64,000 nucleotides of DNA from Crocosphaera sp. UHCC 0190 (GTDB lineage: Bacteria > Cyanobacteriota > Cyanobacteriia > Cyanobacteriales > Microcystaceae): NCBI RefSeq assembly GCF_034932065.1, contig NZ_JAYGHP010000001.1, positions 434,001 to 498,000 of the forward strand. Reading direction: 5' to 3'. The translations under genes and the position numbers were made by a program. Numbering within the stretch: the stretch's first letter is position 1; each line of letters begins with the position of its first letter. Positions 55,060 through 64,000 of this stretch are shown in pieces. The notes under the pieces were generated by a model. The model was not told the origin of the DNA. It did no database searches and worked only from the letters and a program-made list of their open reading frames with translations.

Positions 55060-55800
55060 ATGCTAGAGAGCCTACAAAATCAAGCTTATCATCTGGAACA
55101 ATTTGCTAATAAACTGGTTTCTATGCAATTAACTCATTTGAGTTGGATCAGTATTGCTATCATTTTTTTAGCAGGACTTTTAACCAGTTTAACCCCTTGT
55201 ATGTTGTCAATGTTACCCCTCACAGTTGCTTATATTGGGGGTTATGAATCTCAAGGAAAATTACAAGGTGTGATTCAATCAATCTGGTTTTCTTTGGGGT
55301 TAGCGACTACGTTGGCAGGGTTGGGAATTTTAGCTGCTTCTTTAGGAAAAGTTTATGGACAAATTGGCGTAGGATTACCGATTTTTGTGAGTATTATTGC
55401 TATTTTAATGGGGCTAAATCTGTTAGAATTAATTCCCTTAAGGTTTCCCTCTTTAGGGGCAACTGATTGGATTACAGATCAACTACCAGCCGGGGTTCGT
55501 TCCTATTCTTTGGGGTTAACATTTGGACTAATTGCTTCCCCTTGTAGTACCCCAGTTTTAGCTACTTTATTGGCTTGGGTTGCCACTAAACAAGATGTGA
55601 TGTTAGGGGGTGTGTTACTATTATCTTATACGGCTGGTTATGTCATGCCTTTAATTTTAGCAGGAACCTTTACGGCTACCCTAAAAAAACTGTTAGAATT
55701 GCGTCGTTGGTCGGCTTGGATTAATCCAGTTAGTGGGGTTTTATTGATTGGGTTTGGAATATTTTCTTTATTATCTCGATTGCCCTTAGGCCGATTTTAA
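55060..55800 (+). CDS. ccdA: Cytochrome c biogenesis protein CcdA
   Basis: The 246-residue membrane protein has six helices and the two redox cysteines in LTSLTPCMLSMLPL and IASPCSTPVLATLL. It carries reducing power across the thylakoid or plasma membrane for heme attachment in system II. ccs1 follows 124 bp downstream on the same strand, the standard partner. Confidence 0.93.
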   Translation: MLESLQNQAYHLEQFANKLVSMQLTHLSWISIAIIFLAGLLTSLTPCMLSMLPLTVAYIGGYESQGKLQGVIQSIWFSLGLATTLAGLGILAASLGKVYGQIGVGLPIFVSIIAILMGLNLLELIPLRFPSLGATDWITDQLPAGVRSYSLGLTFGLIASPCSTPVLATLLAWVATKQDVMLGGVLLLSYTAGYVMPLILAGTFTATLKKLLELRRWSAWINPVSGVLLIGFGIFSLLSRLPLGRF

Positions 55801-55924
55801 TTAAAAAGTAAAACTAAAATAAATTAGAAGTTACTCAATTCTAAAAAAATTCTTAACTCTTTGAAGAATGAGCCAATAAACAACGACAATATTGATCTAA
55901 AGAAAATCCTCCTTAAGCTAATTT

Positions 55925-57280
55925 ATGACTGTATCTGACTCATCAAAACTTTCTGATAACTTATCCTGGCCACAACAAAGTTTACGCAAAGTAATTAAAA
56001 CTGTGGCTGATTTGCGTTTGGCGATTATCCTCCTATTAACCATTGCCCTATTTAGTATTAGTGGTACGGTTATTGAACAGGGAGAAACCTTAACATTTTA
56101 TCAAGAAAATTACCCAGAAAATCCAGCGTTATTTGGCTTTTTAACTTGGCAAGTTATTTTAATATTGGGGTTAAATCATGTTTATACAACCTGGTGGTTT
56201 TTATCCCTTTTAGTGTTATTTGGTACCAGTTTAACTGCTTGCACCTTTACCCGTCAATTTCCTGCTTTAAAAGCTGCCCGTCATTGGAACTTTTATCAGC
56301 AACCTCGACAGTTTGAAAAGTTAGCTTTGAGTACGGAATTAGAAATTAGTGAACTCGCTCCTATTATTCCTATTTTAGAGAAAAAAGGCTATAAAATCTT
56401 CCAGGAAAATCAAGCCATTTATGCAAGAAAAGGCATTATAGGAAAAATAGGGCCAATTGTAGTTCATGCTGCCATGTTAATCATATTAGGAGGCGCAATT
56501 TGGGGCGCATTAACGGGATTTTTCGCCCAAGAGATGGTTCCCAGTGGGGCAGCATTTAAGGTTAATAATATTATTGAAGCGGGCCCCTTATCTGCACCGC
56601 AAATTCCTAAAGATTGGGGAATTTTAGTCAATCGTTTTTGGATTGATTATACTCCTGATGGTAATATTGATCAGTTTTATTCTGATCTTTCAGTTATTAA
56701 TGAACAAGGGGAAGAATTAGAGCGTAAAACCATTTATGTTAATCAACCTTTGCGTTATCATGGGGTAACTTTTTATCAAACAAATTGGGGAATTGCCGGA
56801 GTTAAAGTTCAAGTCAATAATAGCCCAATTTTTAACATTCCTGCGGCTCCATTAAATACCAATGGACAGGGCAAAATTTGGGGAACATGGATACCGACAA
56901 AACCGGATTTAAGTGAAGGGGTTTCTCTATTAACGAGGGACTTACAAGGCACCATGATGGTTTATGATACTAAGGGTAATCTTTATGGTGCCGTTCGTCC
57001 TGGAATGGCCATTAATATTAACGGTGTCACCCTAAAAATTCATGAATTAATTGGTAGTACGGGACTACAAATTAAAGCTGATCCAGGAATTCCCTTTGTC
57101 TATAGTGGGTTTGGGTTATTAATGATCGGGGTGATCATGAGTTATCTTTCTCATTCACAAATTTGGGTCTTAAAAGAAGGCGAACACTGTTATTTTGGGG
57201 GAAAAACAAATCGGGCCCAAGTTAGTTTTGAAAGGGAATTATTGGGGGTTGTAGATGAATTAAATTCAGCCAAAAATTAA
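55925..57280 (+). CDS. ccs1: Cytochrome c biogenesis protein Ccs1/ResB
   Basis: The 451-residue protein has three N-terminal helices with [20 protein letters not shown] and [15 protein letters not shown], a fourth near residue 185 ([15 protein letters not shown]), a large lumenal domain ([19 protein letters not shown]), and a C-terminal helix ([20 protein letters not shown]). It is the ResB half of the system II heme ligation complex used for cytochromes f and c6. Confidence 0.94.
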   Translation: MTVSDSSKLSDNLSWPQQSLRKVIKTVADLRLAIILLLTIALFSISGTVIEQGETLTFYQENYPENPALFGFLTWQVILILGLNHVYTTWWFLSLLVLFGTSLTACTFTRQFPALKAARHWNFYQQPRQFEKLALSTELEISELAPIIPILEKKGYKIFQENQAIYARKGIIGKIGPIVVHAAMLIILGGAIWGALTGFFAQEMVPSGAAFKVNNIIEAGPLSAPQIPKDWGILVNRFWIDYTPDGNIDQFYSDLSVINEQGEELERKTIYVNQPLRYHGVTFYQTNWGIAGVKVQVNNSPIFNIPAAPLNTNGQGKIWGTWIPTKPDLSEGVSLLTRDLQGTMMVYDTKGNLYGAVRPGMAININGVTLKIHELIGSTGLQIKADPGIPFVYSGFGLLMIGVIMSYLSHSQIWVLKEGEHCYFGGKTNRAQVSFERELLGVVDELNSAKN

Positions 57281-57285
57281 CTATG

Positions 57286-57311
57286 TAGAGACTTTGTATA
57301 CAATGCCTCTA
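57286..57311. repeat. Imperfect palindrome between ccs1 and the TPR gene
   Basis: TAGAGACTTTGTATACAATG followed by CCTCTA forms a hairpin with two mismatches. It overlaps the stop codon of the next minus-strand gene by three bases and lies where both transcripts converge. Confidence 0.45.
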
Positions 57312-57812
57312 TAACCAAGCCAAACATCCTAAAATAATCAATAATAATGCTAATGCTACCCAAACAAAAGCATTATCTTTAGTATTTATTTGGCTCAAAT
57401 CTTCTACTTCTAAAGTGGGTTTTTCCTGGGGTTTAGATATCGGTTTTGCTTGTAAATAACGGGGGTTATCTGTTTCTTCTGGGTTGGTACTGGGAATTTT
57501 AGTCATCCAAGCATCAGGACGTTTTAATTTTGGGGCTTTAAGAATGTATAATACTCGTTTACTTTGTTGACGAACTTCTAAGTTAGGATGACGGGTTAAT
57601 TCTTCACAAACTGCGATCGCATCCTCTAAACGTCCTACTCCTTGATAAGCAGTGACTAAACACATTTGTACGTCTCCTCCTAAGGATGAGGATGGGTTAA
57701 TTAATGCTTTTGCTTCTTCGAGGGTTTGGACACTCAAGCGATATTGTCCCCGTTGTAATAAATCTTGTCCTGCTTGATATTTAATGTAAAATTGTTCTAA
57801 CTTAGCATCCAT
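57309..57812 (-). CDS. TPR-like protein with C-terminal membrane anchor
   Basis: The 167-residue protein has a helical repeat part (QAGQDLLQRGQYRLSVQTLE and VTAYQGVGRLEDAIAVCEEL), a Pro-rich linker, and a C-terminal membrane helix (AFVWVALALLLIILGCLAWL). This tail-anchored layout is seen in cyanobacterial proteins of unknown function. It follows the lipase gene by 12 bp, in one operon. Confidence 0.75.
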   Translation of the reverse strand: MDAKLEQFYIKYQAGQDLLQRGQYRLSVQTLEEAKALINPSSSLGGDVQMCLVTAYQGVGRLEDAIAVCEELTRHPNLEVRQQSKRVLYILKAPKLKRPDAWMTKIPSTNPEETDNPRYLQAKPISKPQEKPTLEVEDLSQINTKDNAFVWVALALLLIILGCLAWL

Positions 57813-57824
57813 TTTTTGCTTATT

Positions 57825-58454
57825 TTACCGAGTATTTAAGGATTTTTTTACCATAGTAACAGGTTGGGATAAAGACTGGGAGAGGATGTTTAAAAGTCGG
57901 GTATCTCTGACCATCCATTCATGACTAAAAACAGGGAGTTTAATTTCTGTTCCTAGATTTATTTTAGAACTATGAGCCGGAAAAATCATCAAATCATAGG
58001 GAGTCCAAATAATGGTAACATTGAGATGACTTAATGTCTCGTGAATATCTTTATTTAAGTCTTGCAAAAATTGACTATTAGGACGCATTTGCTTGATTCC
58101 TGGACGAGATAAAGCATAAGCTGTTAGAGTTCCATTATTTGGTGCAGAAATACTAATATAACGATGAACCCGATCAATTCCTCCAAGACGTTGTAAGTAG
58201 TAACGGGTGATAATTCCTCCCATACTAAACCCAATTAAATCAAGGGGTTGGTTGGGTTCAAAATTATTATTAATATAATGGTTAACCTGTTCTGCTAAGA
58301 TGTCAAGATGGCCATCACCATTATTTGGTTGTAGGTTAAAACAATGGACTGACCAACCTAAATTAGTAAGATAGTTAGTCATGGTATTAAACTTATTAAC
58401 TGTATTGTAAAGTCCATGAACTAATAATACAGGATTGCGTTGATTGTGACTCAT
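57825..58454 (-). CDS. Alpha/beta hydrolase (lipase class 2-like)
   Basis: The 209-residue protein has PVLLVHGLYNT (oxyanion region), the nucleophile elbow IGFSMGGIITRYYL with Ser, SAPNNGTLTAY and a C-terminal HEWM that may contain the catalytic His. Length and pattern fit the EstA/LipB-type lipases. No signal peptide is seen, so it is probably cytoplasmic. The substrate is unknown. Confidence 0.85.
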   Translation of the reverse strand: MSHNQRNPVLLVHGLYNTVNKFNTMTNYLTNLGWSVHCFNLQPNNGDGHLDILAEQVNHYINNNFEPNQPLDLIGFSMGGIITRYYLQRLGGIDRVHRYISISAPNNGTLTAYALSRPGIKQMRPNSQFLQDLNKDIHETLSHLNVTIIWTPYDLMIFPAHSSKINLGTEIKLPVFSHEWMVRDTRLLNILSQSLSQPVTMVKKSLNTR

Positions 58455-58472
58455 TTTTTTGCTAATTTTTAT

Positions 58473-59411
58473 TTATTCTTCAAATATAACAGATATTTCA
58501 GTTGTTTTGTTTGCCTCTAACCCTTGATATTTTGCGGTGATTGTTTTACTTGGTTTAACAGGAATTAAAGGAGTCATACTACCTAATGATAATAAATCAC
58601 CTTTCTTTAAGGTTTTTCCTTGATTGTTCAAGGTTTCTTTGATCCAAAAAACTGACTTAATTGGATCACCTAATAAAGCTTTACTATCTCCTTGAGCAAT
58701 AACTTTTCCTGATTCATCAATTAGGGTAATTTGAATATTACTGAGTTTATCTACTGATAAAATAACGGGTTTTCCCACAATTCCTAATCTTGCACCCACA
58801 TTAATAGCGATTAACTTTTCTCCGTTTAATTGTACGTCTTTATCATAAACTAGATCAGGTAATTCAAGAAAAGGAATCACTGCATCGAGATATTTTAGAG
58901 TTTCTTCGGGGGTTTTTGCTTGATTGATCTTTTCACTGCTTACTCTGACCATTAAATCACCTTCTATCATGGGTATTGCCCCAAATTTTGCTGGAACTTT
59001 TGCCCCAGAAGGTAGCAACATTTGTTCTAACAATCTGCCTAAGACTGGTTCAGAAACTTTAAACATTTCCTGAGCTTTGGGATTAGTTAAACCTGCTTTA
59101 TATCCTATAATATCACCTTGATAGGGAATCAAAAGCTGAATTAATTGCTCTTGAATTTCTTGTGCTTGCTGTAGGGTGAGAGAATAGGGGAAATTTATAA
59201 TAGCTTTTTTTTCTTGATAAGCATTAGCTAGAGTTTGGGCAATTTTTTCTATATCAACTGATGATAAACTTAACCAAGGTAAATCATCTAAAAAACTCTG
59301 TTTAGTGTGAATAGGAGACTTCTTCATCTCCTCTGATTTCGGGGAAGCAACCGCAGAAAAATGATTTAATAGAAGAAATAAAAATAACAACAATAATTTG
59401 AGTTTATTCAT
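58473..59411 (-). CDS. 2-keto-4-pentenoate hydratase-like protein with signal peptide
   Basis: The 312-residue protein begins with a signal peptide (LKLLLLFLFLLLNHFSAVAS). Its body resembles the MhpD/fumarylacetoacetate hydrolase family: IGYKAGLTNPKAQEMFKVSE, PVLGRLLEQMLLPSGA, EGDLMVRV with metal-ligand-type Glu, and KGDLLSLGSMTPLIP. Family enzymes are cytoplasmic; the signal peptide implies the periplasm. The catalytic function there is unknown. Confidence 0.8.
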   Translation of the reverse strand: MNKLKLLLLFLFLLLNHFSAVASPKSEEMKKSPIHTKQSFLDDLPWLSLSSVDIEKIAQTLANAYQEKKAIINFPYSLTLQQAQEIQEQLIQLLIPYQGDIIGYKAGLTNPKAQEMFKVSEPVLGRLLEQMLLPSGAKVPAKFGAIPMIEGDLMVRVSSEKINQAKTPEETLKYLDAVIPFLELPDLVYDKDVQLNGEKLIAINVGARLGIVGKPVILSVDKLSNIQITLIDESGKVIAQGDSKALLGDPIKSVFWIKETLNNQGKTLKKGDLLSLGSMTPLIPVKPSKTITAKYQGLEANKTTEISVIFEE

Positions 59412-59584
59412 CAGATATAATTCATGCTTAGGTTGATTAAAGATGATAAATACTGTAACATAAGCATCTTGCTTGTGACAGTCTAGAAGGCTGTGTTACT
59501 TTTCAAGAGTAAATTCTTATAAGAACTAGCCATTTGTCTAAGTTTAGGGTAATAATAATCAATTATAGAATAACAAACTGTCCT

Positions 59585-62071
59585 ATGCCCCGTCAAAAAT
59601 TTTCCTTGACTCAAACTCATATCTGGATAATTCTAGGACTAATATGGTTAGGAAGTAATCTCTGCGATCGCTTCTGGTTAATTTTAGATCATTCTATCCC
59701 TGCTTGGGATCAAAGTAATCATTTAAGCAAATCTCTGCAATATGTAAATGCTTTAAGCTCCCCTCAATTATTAGATGGAGAATGGTGGCGTAGTTTTTGG
59801 ATGTTATCAACTAAATATCCTCCCATAACCTATATTTTGGGAGCATTTTTTCAAAAAATATTTGGGTTAGGTAATGATCAAGCTTTATTGACAAATTTAC
59901 TTTATAGCGCAATTCTAATTATCTCAGTTTATACCCTTGGAAAAACCTTATTTAGTCCTCAAGTTGGGTTATGGGGTGCAGGGTTATCGATGTTATTTCC
60001 GCGCTTATATCAAACTCGTTTACAGTTTCTCCTTGATACCCCATTAATGACGTTTACTATTGCTTGTTTTTGCTGTCTAACTCTCTGGAAATTACAAAAA
60101 ACCAAACAAAAACAGTGGTTATGGACAGTAAATTTTGGACTCGCTTGGGGACTTGCTTTGTTAACAAAACAAAGTATCATGTTTTTTCTTATTACCCCTT
60201 TGTTGTGGTTGGGAATTAGTTATATATGGCAACGAAACTGGGAAAGAATATTACAATTAATTGTGAGTTTTATTATCTCTAGTTTACTGTGGTTTCCCTG
60301 GTATCGAACTAACTGGATTTATTTATTTAGTACGGTACAAAATTCTAATGCTATTCCTGCAACTTATGAGGGAGATCCTCCTCTTAATACTTTAGCTGCT
60401 TGGACCTATTACTGGCAAGATTTACCCTTAGCAATGGGTTGGGTATTATTGATAGTTTCCTTGGTTGGTTTACTCTTACATCTCTTAGGAAAATTCCCAG
60501 GAATTAACGAAGATGTTGATAGTCAAAGAGCTATTAAAGGAATTCAATGGTTAGGTATTTATTTTGTAGGTTCCTATTTTGTTTGTTCGGCAATATTTAA
60601 TAAAGATACTCGCTATATTATGTCCTATCTGCCAATCTTAGCAATAGTTTTAGGCTATTTTTTGACCCTATGGCGAGGTAAATGGGAACCTGTTAGATGG
60701 ATAAGTGTTATGGTTGCTGTTATGGTAATGATTACTAATTTATTTCCTATTCCTGGTACTGAGCAGCTATCTTTATTATTAAGTCCTGGAGTTTCCTTTA
60801 GACCCTATTTAGGGCAAGAAATTCCGGTTTCTGATATTATTAAAACAGTTCAAGAAACGACCCCGCATCAAATTGCTAATTTAGGCGTAATTGCCAATAC
60901 TGATTCCATTAATCATAATACCCTTAATTATTATGGTCAACTCGCTAATTTTCAAGTCTATGGACGAGAATTAGGTAATAAGGAAGATTATATTCTTCAG
61001 GATAGTAAATCCTTTGATTGGTTTGTTACTAAAACCGGAGATAATGGGTTTGCTAGAGATAATCAATTAGCCTTTGCTAAAACCTTAGAAAATAATCCCA
61101 ATTTTTCAGTTATTAAAACTTGGGAAATGCCTGATAAAAGTTTAGTTAATCTCTATCAGCGCAAAGAGCAATCAATTATAGTTGAAAGTTTGCCTAAAGC
61201 AAGTGATAAGATCAGACTAGATAAAGTCATTATTCCTGATCAAGCTTCTCCTAATTATCCCATACCTATTACTTATGAATGGTCAGGAAATTGGCAAGAT
61301 TTAAAAGAAGGAATTGTCTTACTCTCTTGGTATCCTAAAACAGCAAAAACATCAGAAATTGCTTGGATACATGATCATGGAATTGGTAAGGGAATGTTAT
61401 ATGGAGACTTAGACAATAATCAAGGAGTTAAAGTGATAGAAAATCTCGCCATGCTTCCCGACAAAAAACTTCCTAATGGTGACTATAAATTACAAGCAAT
61501 GTATCTAAATCGCAAAACCCATAAAACCTACTTAATTCCTGTTCCTGATGTTACCTTAACCCTTGATAATAATGCTCCTGCTATCATATCTCCTGAATTA
61601 GACTTAGGAACTCAATTAAGAGAAATTTCTGTCAATTTAGGCCAAGGGATGTCAGGATTAGATATAATATTTAGTAAGGTAGGTCGTTTTAATCAATATG
61701 ATCCCATTCAAGACTATCTCAAACAAACAGAAATTGCTCTCAAATATCGCTTAGAAAATCATCCAGGAAGCCATCAATTAAATTGGACTTATGGGTTAGT
61801 ATTATCTCAGGTTTTACAAGAAGATCCCCAAGGCGCGATCGCCGCTTTAAAACAACTGATTAAACTTGACCCCAATAACCCTTATCATCATGCTTATTTA
61901 GCGTTTATTTATCTCTACAATTGGCAACCCAAGGCAGCAGAAACCGCCTTAAAACCTGCTCTTGAACAGCAACCCAAAGTTGAAGAATTTCAAGCCTTAG
62001 CGGGCATTTGTGCGGTGATGCAAGGCAATTTTATTAAAGGATGGCAAATCTTATCATCATTATTATCGTAA
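59585..62071 (+). CDS. GT39-type membrane glycosyltransferase with C-terminal TPR part
   Basis: I prefer the ATG at 59585 over a TTG at 59534. The protein of about 828 residues has a first-loop acidic motif (HSIPAWDQSNHLSKS, with the Asp of PMT/ArnT-like enzymes), STKYPPITYILGAFFQ and about ten membrane helices to residue 400. A lumenal domain follows, and a C-terminal TPR region (GAIAALKQLIKLDPNNPYHH, AYLAFIYLYNWQPKAAETAL). It likely transfers sugars from a lipid carrier. The TPR fusion is unusual for the family. Confidence 0.82.
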   Translation: MPRQKFSLTQTHIWIILGLIWLGSNLCDRFWLILDHSIPAWDQSNHLSKSLQYVNALSSPQLLDGEWWRSFWMLSTKYPPITYILGAFFQKIFGLGNDQALLTNLLYSAILIISVYTLGKTLFSPQVGLWGAGLSMLFPRLYQTRLQFLLDTPLMTFTIACFCCLTLWKLQKTKQKQWLWTVNFGLAWGLALLTKQSIMFFLITPLLWLGISYIWQRNWERILQLIVSFIISSLLWFPWYRTNWIYLFSTVQNSNAIPATYEGDPPLNTLAAWTYYWQDLPLAMGWVLLIVSLVGLLLHLLGKFPGINEDVDSQRAIKGIQWLGIYFVGSYFVCSAIFNKDTRYIMSYLPILAIVLGYFLTLWRGKWEPVRWISVMVAVMVMITNLFPIPGTEQLSLLLSPGVSFRPYLGQEIPVSDIIKTVQETTPHQIANLGVIANTDSINHNTLNYYGQLANFQVYGRELGNKEDYILQDSKSFDWFVTKTGDNGFARDNQLAFAKTLENNPNFSVIKTWEMPDKSLVNLYQRKEQSIIVESLPKASDKIRLDKVIIPDQASPNYPIPITYEWSGNWQDLKEGIVLLSWYPKTAKTSEIAWIHDHGIGKGMLYGDLDNNQGVKVIENLAMLPDKKLPNGDYKLQAMYLNRKTHKTYLIPVPDVTLTLDNNAPAIISPELDLGTQLREISVNLGQGMSGLDIIFSKVGRFNQYDPIQDYLKQTEIALKYRLENHPGSHQLNWTYGLVLSQVLQEDPQGAIAALKQLIKLDPNNPYHHAYLAFIYLYNWQPKAAETALKPALEQQPKVEEFQALAGICAVMQGNFIKGWQILSSLLS

Positions 62072-62081
62072 TAAATCGTAA

Positions 62082-62098
62082 GGTGGGCATTGCCCACC
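62082..62098. repeat. Palindrome GGTGGGCATTGCCCACC
   Basis: A 17-base near-perfect palindrome 10 bp after the GT39 stop codon. It is the same core as at 901-974 and 63581-63597. Here it could also serve as an RNA hairpin between convergent genes. Confidence 0.75.
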
Positions 62099-62122
62099 CG
62101 ACAATAAAATATAAATTTATAG

Positions 62123-62416
62123 CTAAGATGGGGTTTCTCTGATGTCAAACCCTTGAAATAACTGGGGTTCTAGGGGTTCTACCGTTACATCTGTTACCTG
62201 AGCATGACGAGGCCCCTGATGACACCATTGCACCATCTGTTCAATTACTGGTTTATCCCCTCCAAAAACCGCCTCTACCCGTCCATCAGCTAAATTTCTG
62301 ACCCATCCCCTAATTCCCAGTTTTCTGGCCTCCTGTACCGTTCCATAGCGATATCCGACCCCTTGGACTTTGCCGTTAATTAAAATATGGACAAAAATTG
62401 TGTCACTGTTGGTCAT
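62123..62416 (-). CDS. Acylphosphatase
   Basis: The 97-residue protein contains the signature GKVQGVGYRYGTVQEA with the catalytic Arg, and GIRGWVRNLADGRVEAVFGG with the catalytic Asn. It hydrolyses acyl phosphates in the cytoplasm. It lies 22 bp after the cNMP-binding gene on the same strand. Confidence 0.95.
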   Translation of the reverse strand: MTNSDTIFVHILINGKVQGVGYRYGTVQEARKLGIRGWVRNLADGRVEAVFGGDKPVIEQMVQWCHQGPRHAQVTDVTVEPLEPQLFQGFDIRETPS

Positions 62417-62438
62417 TTTCCCTCAATTATCCCTGGTT

Positions 62439-62825
62439 TTAAATATTTCCTAAACTATCCATAACCCGTTTTAAACGGCGATGACGATCTGAATAACTCC
62501 GCATCACTTCTAAAGCAAACATCGGGGTTTGTTGAACTGCAAAAAGAAAATGTTCTCGATCTAAAAAAGCGAGTTTACAGTTAGTTTTTGCCACAGCAGT
62601 AGATGCTCTTAAATAATCTTCATGAACCAGGGCCCCTTGTCCAAAGACATCCCCTTGTTGAATCACTTCAATAACTTTGCCATTAATGAACATTTCGACT
62701 TCTCCTTCCACGATGCCATACATTACCTGACCTTTCTCTCCTTCCCGAAAGATGATGTCCCCGGCGGTTAAGGTTTGTTCAGGTTGAGATTCAAAAAGCT
62801 TAACGGTTTCAACGGGATTTAACAC
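62439..62825 (-). CDS. Cyclic nucleotide-binding domain protein
   Basis: The 128-residue protein is a single cNMP-binding beta-barrel (IIFREGEKGQVMYGIVEGEV, then VIQQGDVFGQGALVHEDYLR). The phosphate-binding cassette lacks the Arg-x-Ala-(S/T)-Ala ending in strict form but shows RASTAVA. There is no DNA-binding domain, so it is not a CRP. It may be a regulatory partner protein. Confidence 0.88.
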   Translation of the reverse strand: MLNPVETVKLFESQPEQTLTAGDIIFREGEKGQVMYGIVEGEVEMFINGKVIEVIQQGDVFGQGALVHEDYLRASTAVAKTNCKLAFLDREHFLFAVQQTPMFALEVMRSYSDRHRRLKRVMDSLGNI

Positions 62826-62909
62826 GAGTTTAAGTCCTCAAAAAATAAAGGTTAAAAAATGATAGAAAATTGAATTAATCAATCTTGTTTGTTAATGATC
62901 TTACCCTGA

Positions 62910-63554
62910 TTAGGTATTAGGTAAAGAACGTAAATAATCATTGAGATGAGAGCGATCGCCAATAAAATGAATCAGGGGGCCACTGATGGTTAATTCTACC
63001 AAACTCAGGGCCGCAACAGGCATCAAAAAACGATCACGATAATATTTAATATCAATACCAAGTAATCCACATAACATAATGCGAATTGTGGCTTTATGGG
63101 AGACAATTAAAATGTTACCCGTTTGATAAGTTTGTTCAATTTCTTCGATGACTTTGGAACTACGACGGGCAATCTCGATTCCCCTTTCCCCTCCTGGGGG
63201 AGCATTCCAAGCAGGATCAGTTAACCATTTCACATAGAGATCATGATATTGCTGATCAATGTCTGTGGGGTGCATTCCTTCCCACTTACCATAACCAATT
63301 TCTTGTAATCCTGGTCGTAGTTGCATCCGTAACCCGATCGCTTCACACAAAGGCTTAGCTGTTTGTCTAGTGCGATATAAAGGACTAACATAAATCGCTG
63401 TCCAGGGTAAGTTAGCGTAAGTATCAGCAAAGGCTTTAGCCATTTCATCCCCTTCAGGGGTTAATCCTGGATCATTTTCCAACTTACCACAGTATCCCCC
63501 AGTCTTACTGTAGGCGGTTTGTCCATGACGCAGAAAATAAAGCATTAAACCCAT
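62910..63554 (-). CDS. Histidine phosphatase family protein
   Basis: I start at the ATG at 63554 (MGLMLYFLRHGQTAYSKTGG), which has GAGG five bases upstream. The longer frame to 63599 reads into the GGTGGGCA palindrome and is artificial. The protein of 214 residues has RHGQT with the phospho-His, SPLYRTRQTAKPL, IGYGKWEGM and VSHKATIRIML. It is a phosphoglycerate mutase-like phosphatase of unknown substrate. Confidence 0.9.
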   Translation of the reverse strand: MGLMLYFLRHGQTAYSKTGGYCGKLENDPGLTPEGDEMAKAFADTYANLPWTAIYVSPLYRTRQTAKPLCEAIGLRMQLRPGLQEIGYGKWEGMHPTDIDQQYHDLYVKWLTDPAWNAPPGGERGIEIARRSSKVIEEIEQTYQTGNILIVSHKATIRIMLCGLLGIDIKYYRDRFLMPVAALSLVELTISGPLIHFIGDRSHLNDYLRSLPNT

Positions 63555-63580
63555 AAGTACCTCAACAAAATTAATTGTAG

Positions 63581-63597
63581 GGTGGGCAGTGCCCACC
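63581..63597. repeat. Palindrome GGTGGGCAGTGCCCACC
   Basis: This is a third copy of the GGTGGGCA/TGCCCACC core, preceded by TGTAG as at 901. It is fully palindromic except for the central base. Confidence 0.75.
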
Positions 63598-63703
63598 AAA
63601 AGGCGAAAACTCTTATCAGGAAACCGTTATGGCCAGTACATCGGCCTACGGGTTTTATCCAATTAATTATGATCATCCACTTAGTTTGACTGTTTTTCCT
63701 GTC

Positions 63704-63737
63704 AAAAAAATAAGGACAGAGTTTAATTCTCTGTCCT
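63704..63737 (-). terminator. Rho-independent terminator of the atp transcript
   Basis: On the minus strand AGGACAGAG pairs perfectly with CTCTGTCCT, followed by TTATTTTTTT. It lies 26 bp after the atpC stop. Confidence 0.9.
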
Positions 63738-63763
63738 GAGCTTGAGAAACGTAGGTTAGAGAA

Positions 63764-64000
63764 TTAAACTAAACCACCAGACGCTTGAAGACGCGCTCTG
63801 GCACGTTTAAACGCGGTAGCCGCTTTAATTTGTTCCCGACGTTCTGTTCCCTTATTAGCTTCCTCTAAACGGGTCTGAGCCTCAGAAAATTCGGCTTTGG
63901 CTTCCTCTTTATCAATGGCTTCACCAACTTCAGCAGCACTAACCAACACCTTAATTTCGTCTTGTTCGACTTCAGCAAAGCCACCCATCACCACAAGACT
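63764..64000 (-). CDS. atpC: ATP synthase epsilon subunit (partial, start outside the window)
   Basis: The visible 78 residues are the C-terminal part of epsilon: [20 protein letters not shown] from the beta-sandwich end, then the two helices ([20 protein letters not shown] and [19 protein letters not shown]) that contact and inhibit F1. The frame is open to base 64000, so the Met at 63994 is internal. The subunit belongs to the thylakoid F1 complex. atpB should lie just beyond the window. Confidence 0.95.
   Translation of the reverse strand, partial: SLVVMGGFAEVEQDEIKVLVSAAEVGEAIDKEEAKAEFSEAQTRLEEANKGTERREQIKAATAFKRARARLQASGGLV

Noticed and set aside
63555..63599. N-terminal extension of the histidine phosphatase (VGTAHPT)
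   Set aside because: It is translated palindromic repeat; the ATG at 63554 has a GAGG site.

Overview
The window is chromosomal DNA of a unicellular cyanobacterium, most like the Cyanothece/Crocosphaera/Rippkaea group. That genus-level guess is inference. The kingdom-level call rests on a split RNA polymerase (rpoB and rpoC2), many GCGATCGC (HIP1-type) octamers, cyanobacteria-restricted small families (DUF3134, DUF4278, DUF2811-like), system II cytochrome c maturation (ccdA, ccs1), and a glutamine riboswitch with a glutamine synthetase inactivating factor.

Layout. 1-2.7 kb: three minus-strand type IV pilin-like genes (PilX-like, then two prepilins). 3.0-4.6 kb: murJ. 4.7-10.2 kb: a decayed type I restriction-modification locus next to tRNA-Gly(CCC). 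hsdM is whole, hsdS is missing, hsdR lacks its N-terminal nuclease region, and a DUF559 gene bracketed by 109-bp direct repeats sits in the gap. 10.5-15.1 kb: a methyltransferase, then a nitrogen-regulated small-protein cluster (NtcA-like boxes, glutamine riboswitch, IF7-like inactivating factor, DUF4278 protein, two proteins sharing a new-looking motif), a DnaA-box-like cluster and four small genes. 15.1-24.2 kb: Slt transglycosylase, small secreted and membrane proteins, a degenerate toxin-antitoxin pair, argF, lpxB, lpxA and a GHL10-type hydrolase. 24.4-34 kb: rpsT, a TatD-family gene, rpoB, rpoC2 (rpoC1 is not here) and tlyA. 34.3-37.6 kb: a large secreted metzincin-like protein with three near-identical repeat domains. 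37.7-45.9 kb: mraY, a UbiB/ABC1 kinase, mannose-1-phosphate guanylyltransferase, sirB-cobA (siroheme/corrinoid), a SufA/IscA protein, TPR and M48 genes, and tRNA-Leu(CAA) overlapping the M48 gene end. 46-52 kb: Uma2 and DUF262 remnants, an orphan ParA, holB, an FHA protein and a copper P-type ATPase. 52.2-53.3 kb: an IS630-family element with one nonsense codon. 53.6-64 kb: SpoIID-like protein, a Fur-box-controlled small RNA resembling IsaR1, ccdA-ccs1, a lipase, a hydratase-like exported protein, a GT39-type glycosyltransferase, acylphosphatase, a cNMP-binding protein, a histidine phosphatase and the end of atpC.

The strongest leads are the glutamine-riboswitch/NtcA small-protein cluster at 12.3-13.8 kb, the IsaR1-like RNA at about 54.9 kb, the repeat-bracketed DUF559 replacement inside the type I R-M locus, and the repeat-domain metalloprotease. 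Palindromic and heptanucleotide repeats are scattered through the intergenic regions. No CRISPR array or rRNA gene was seen.
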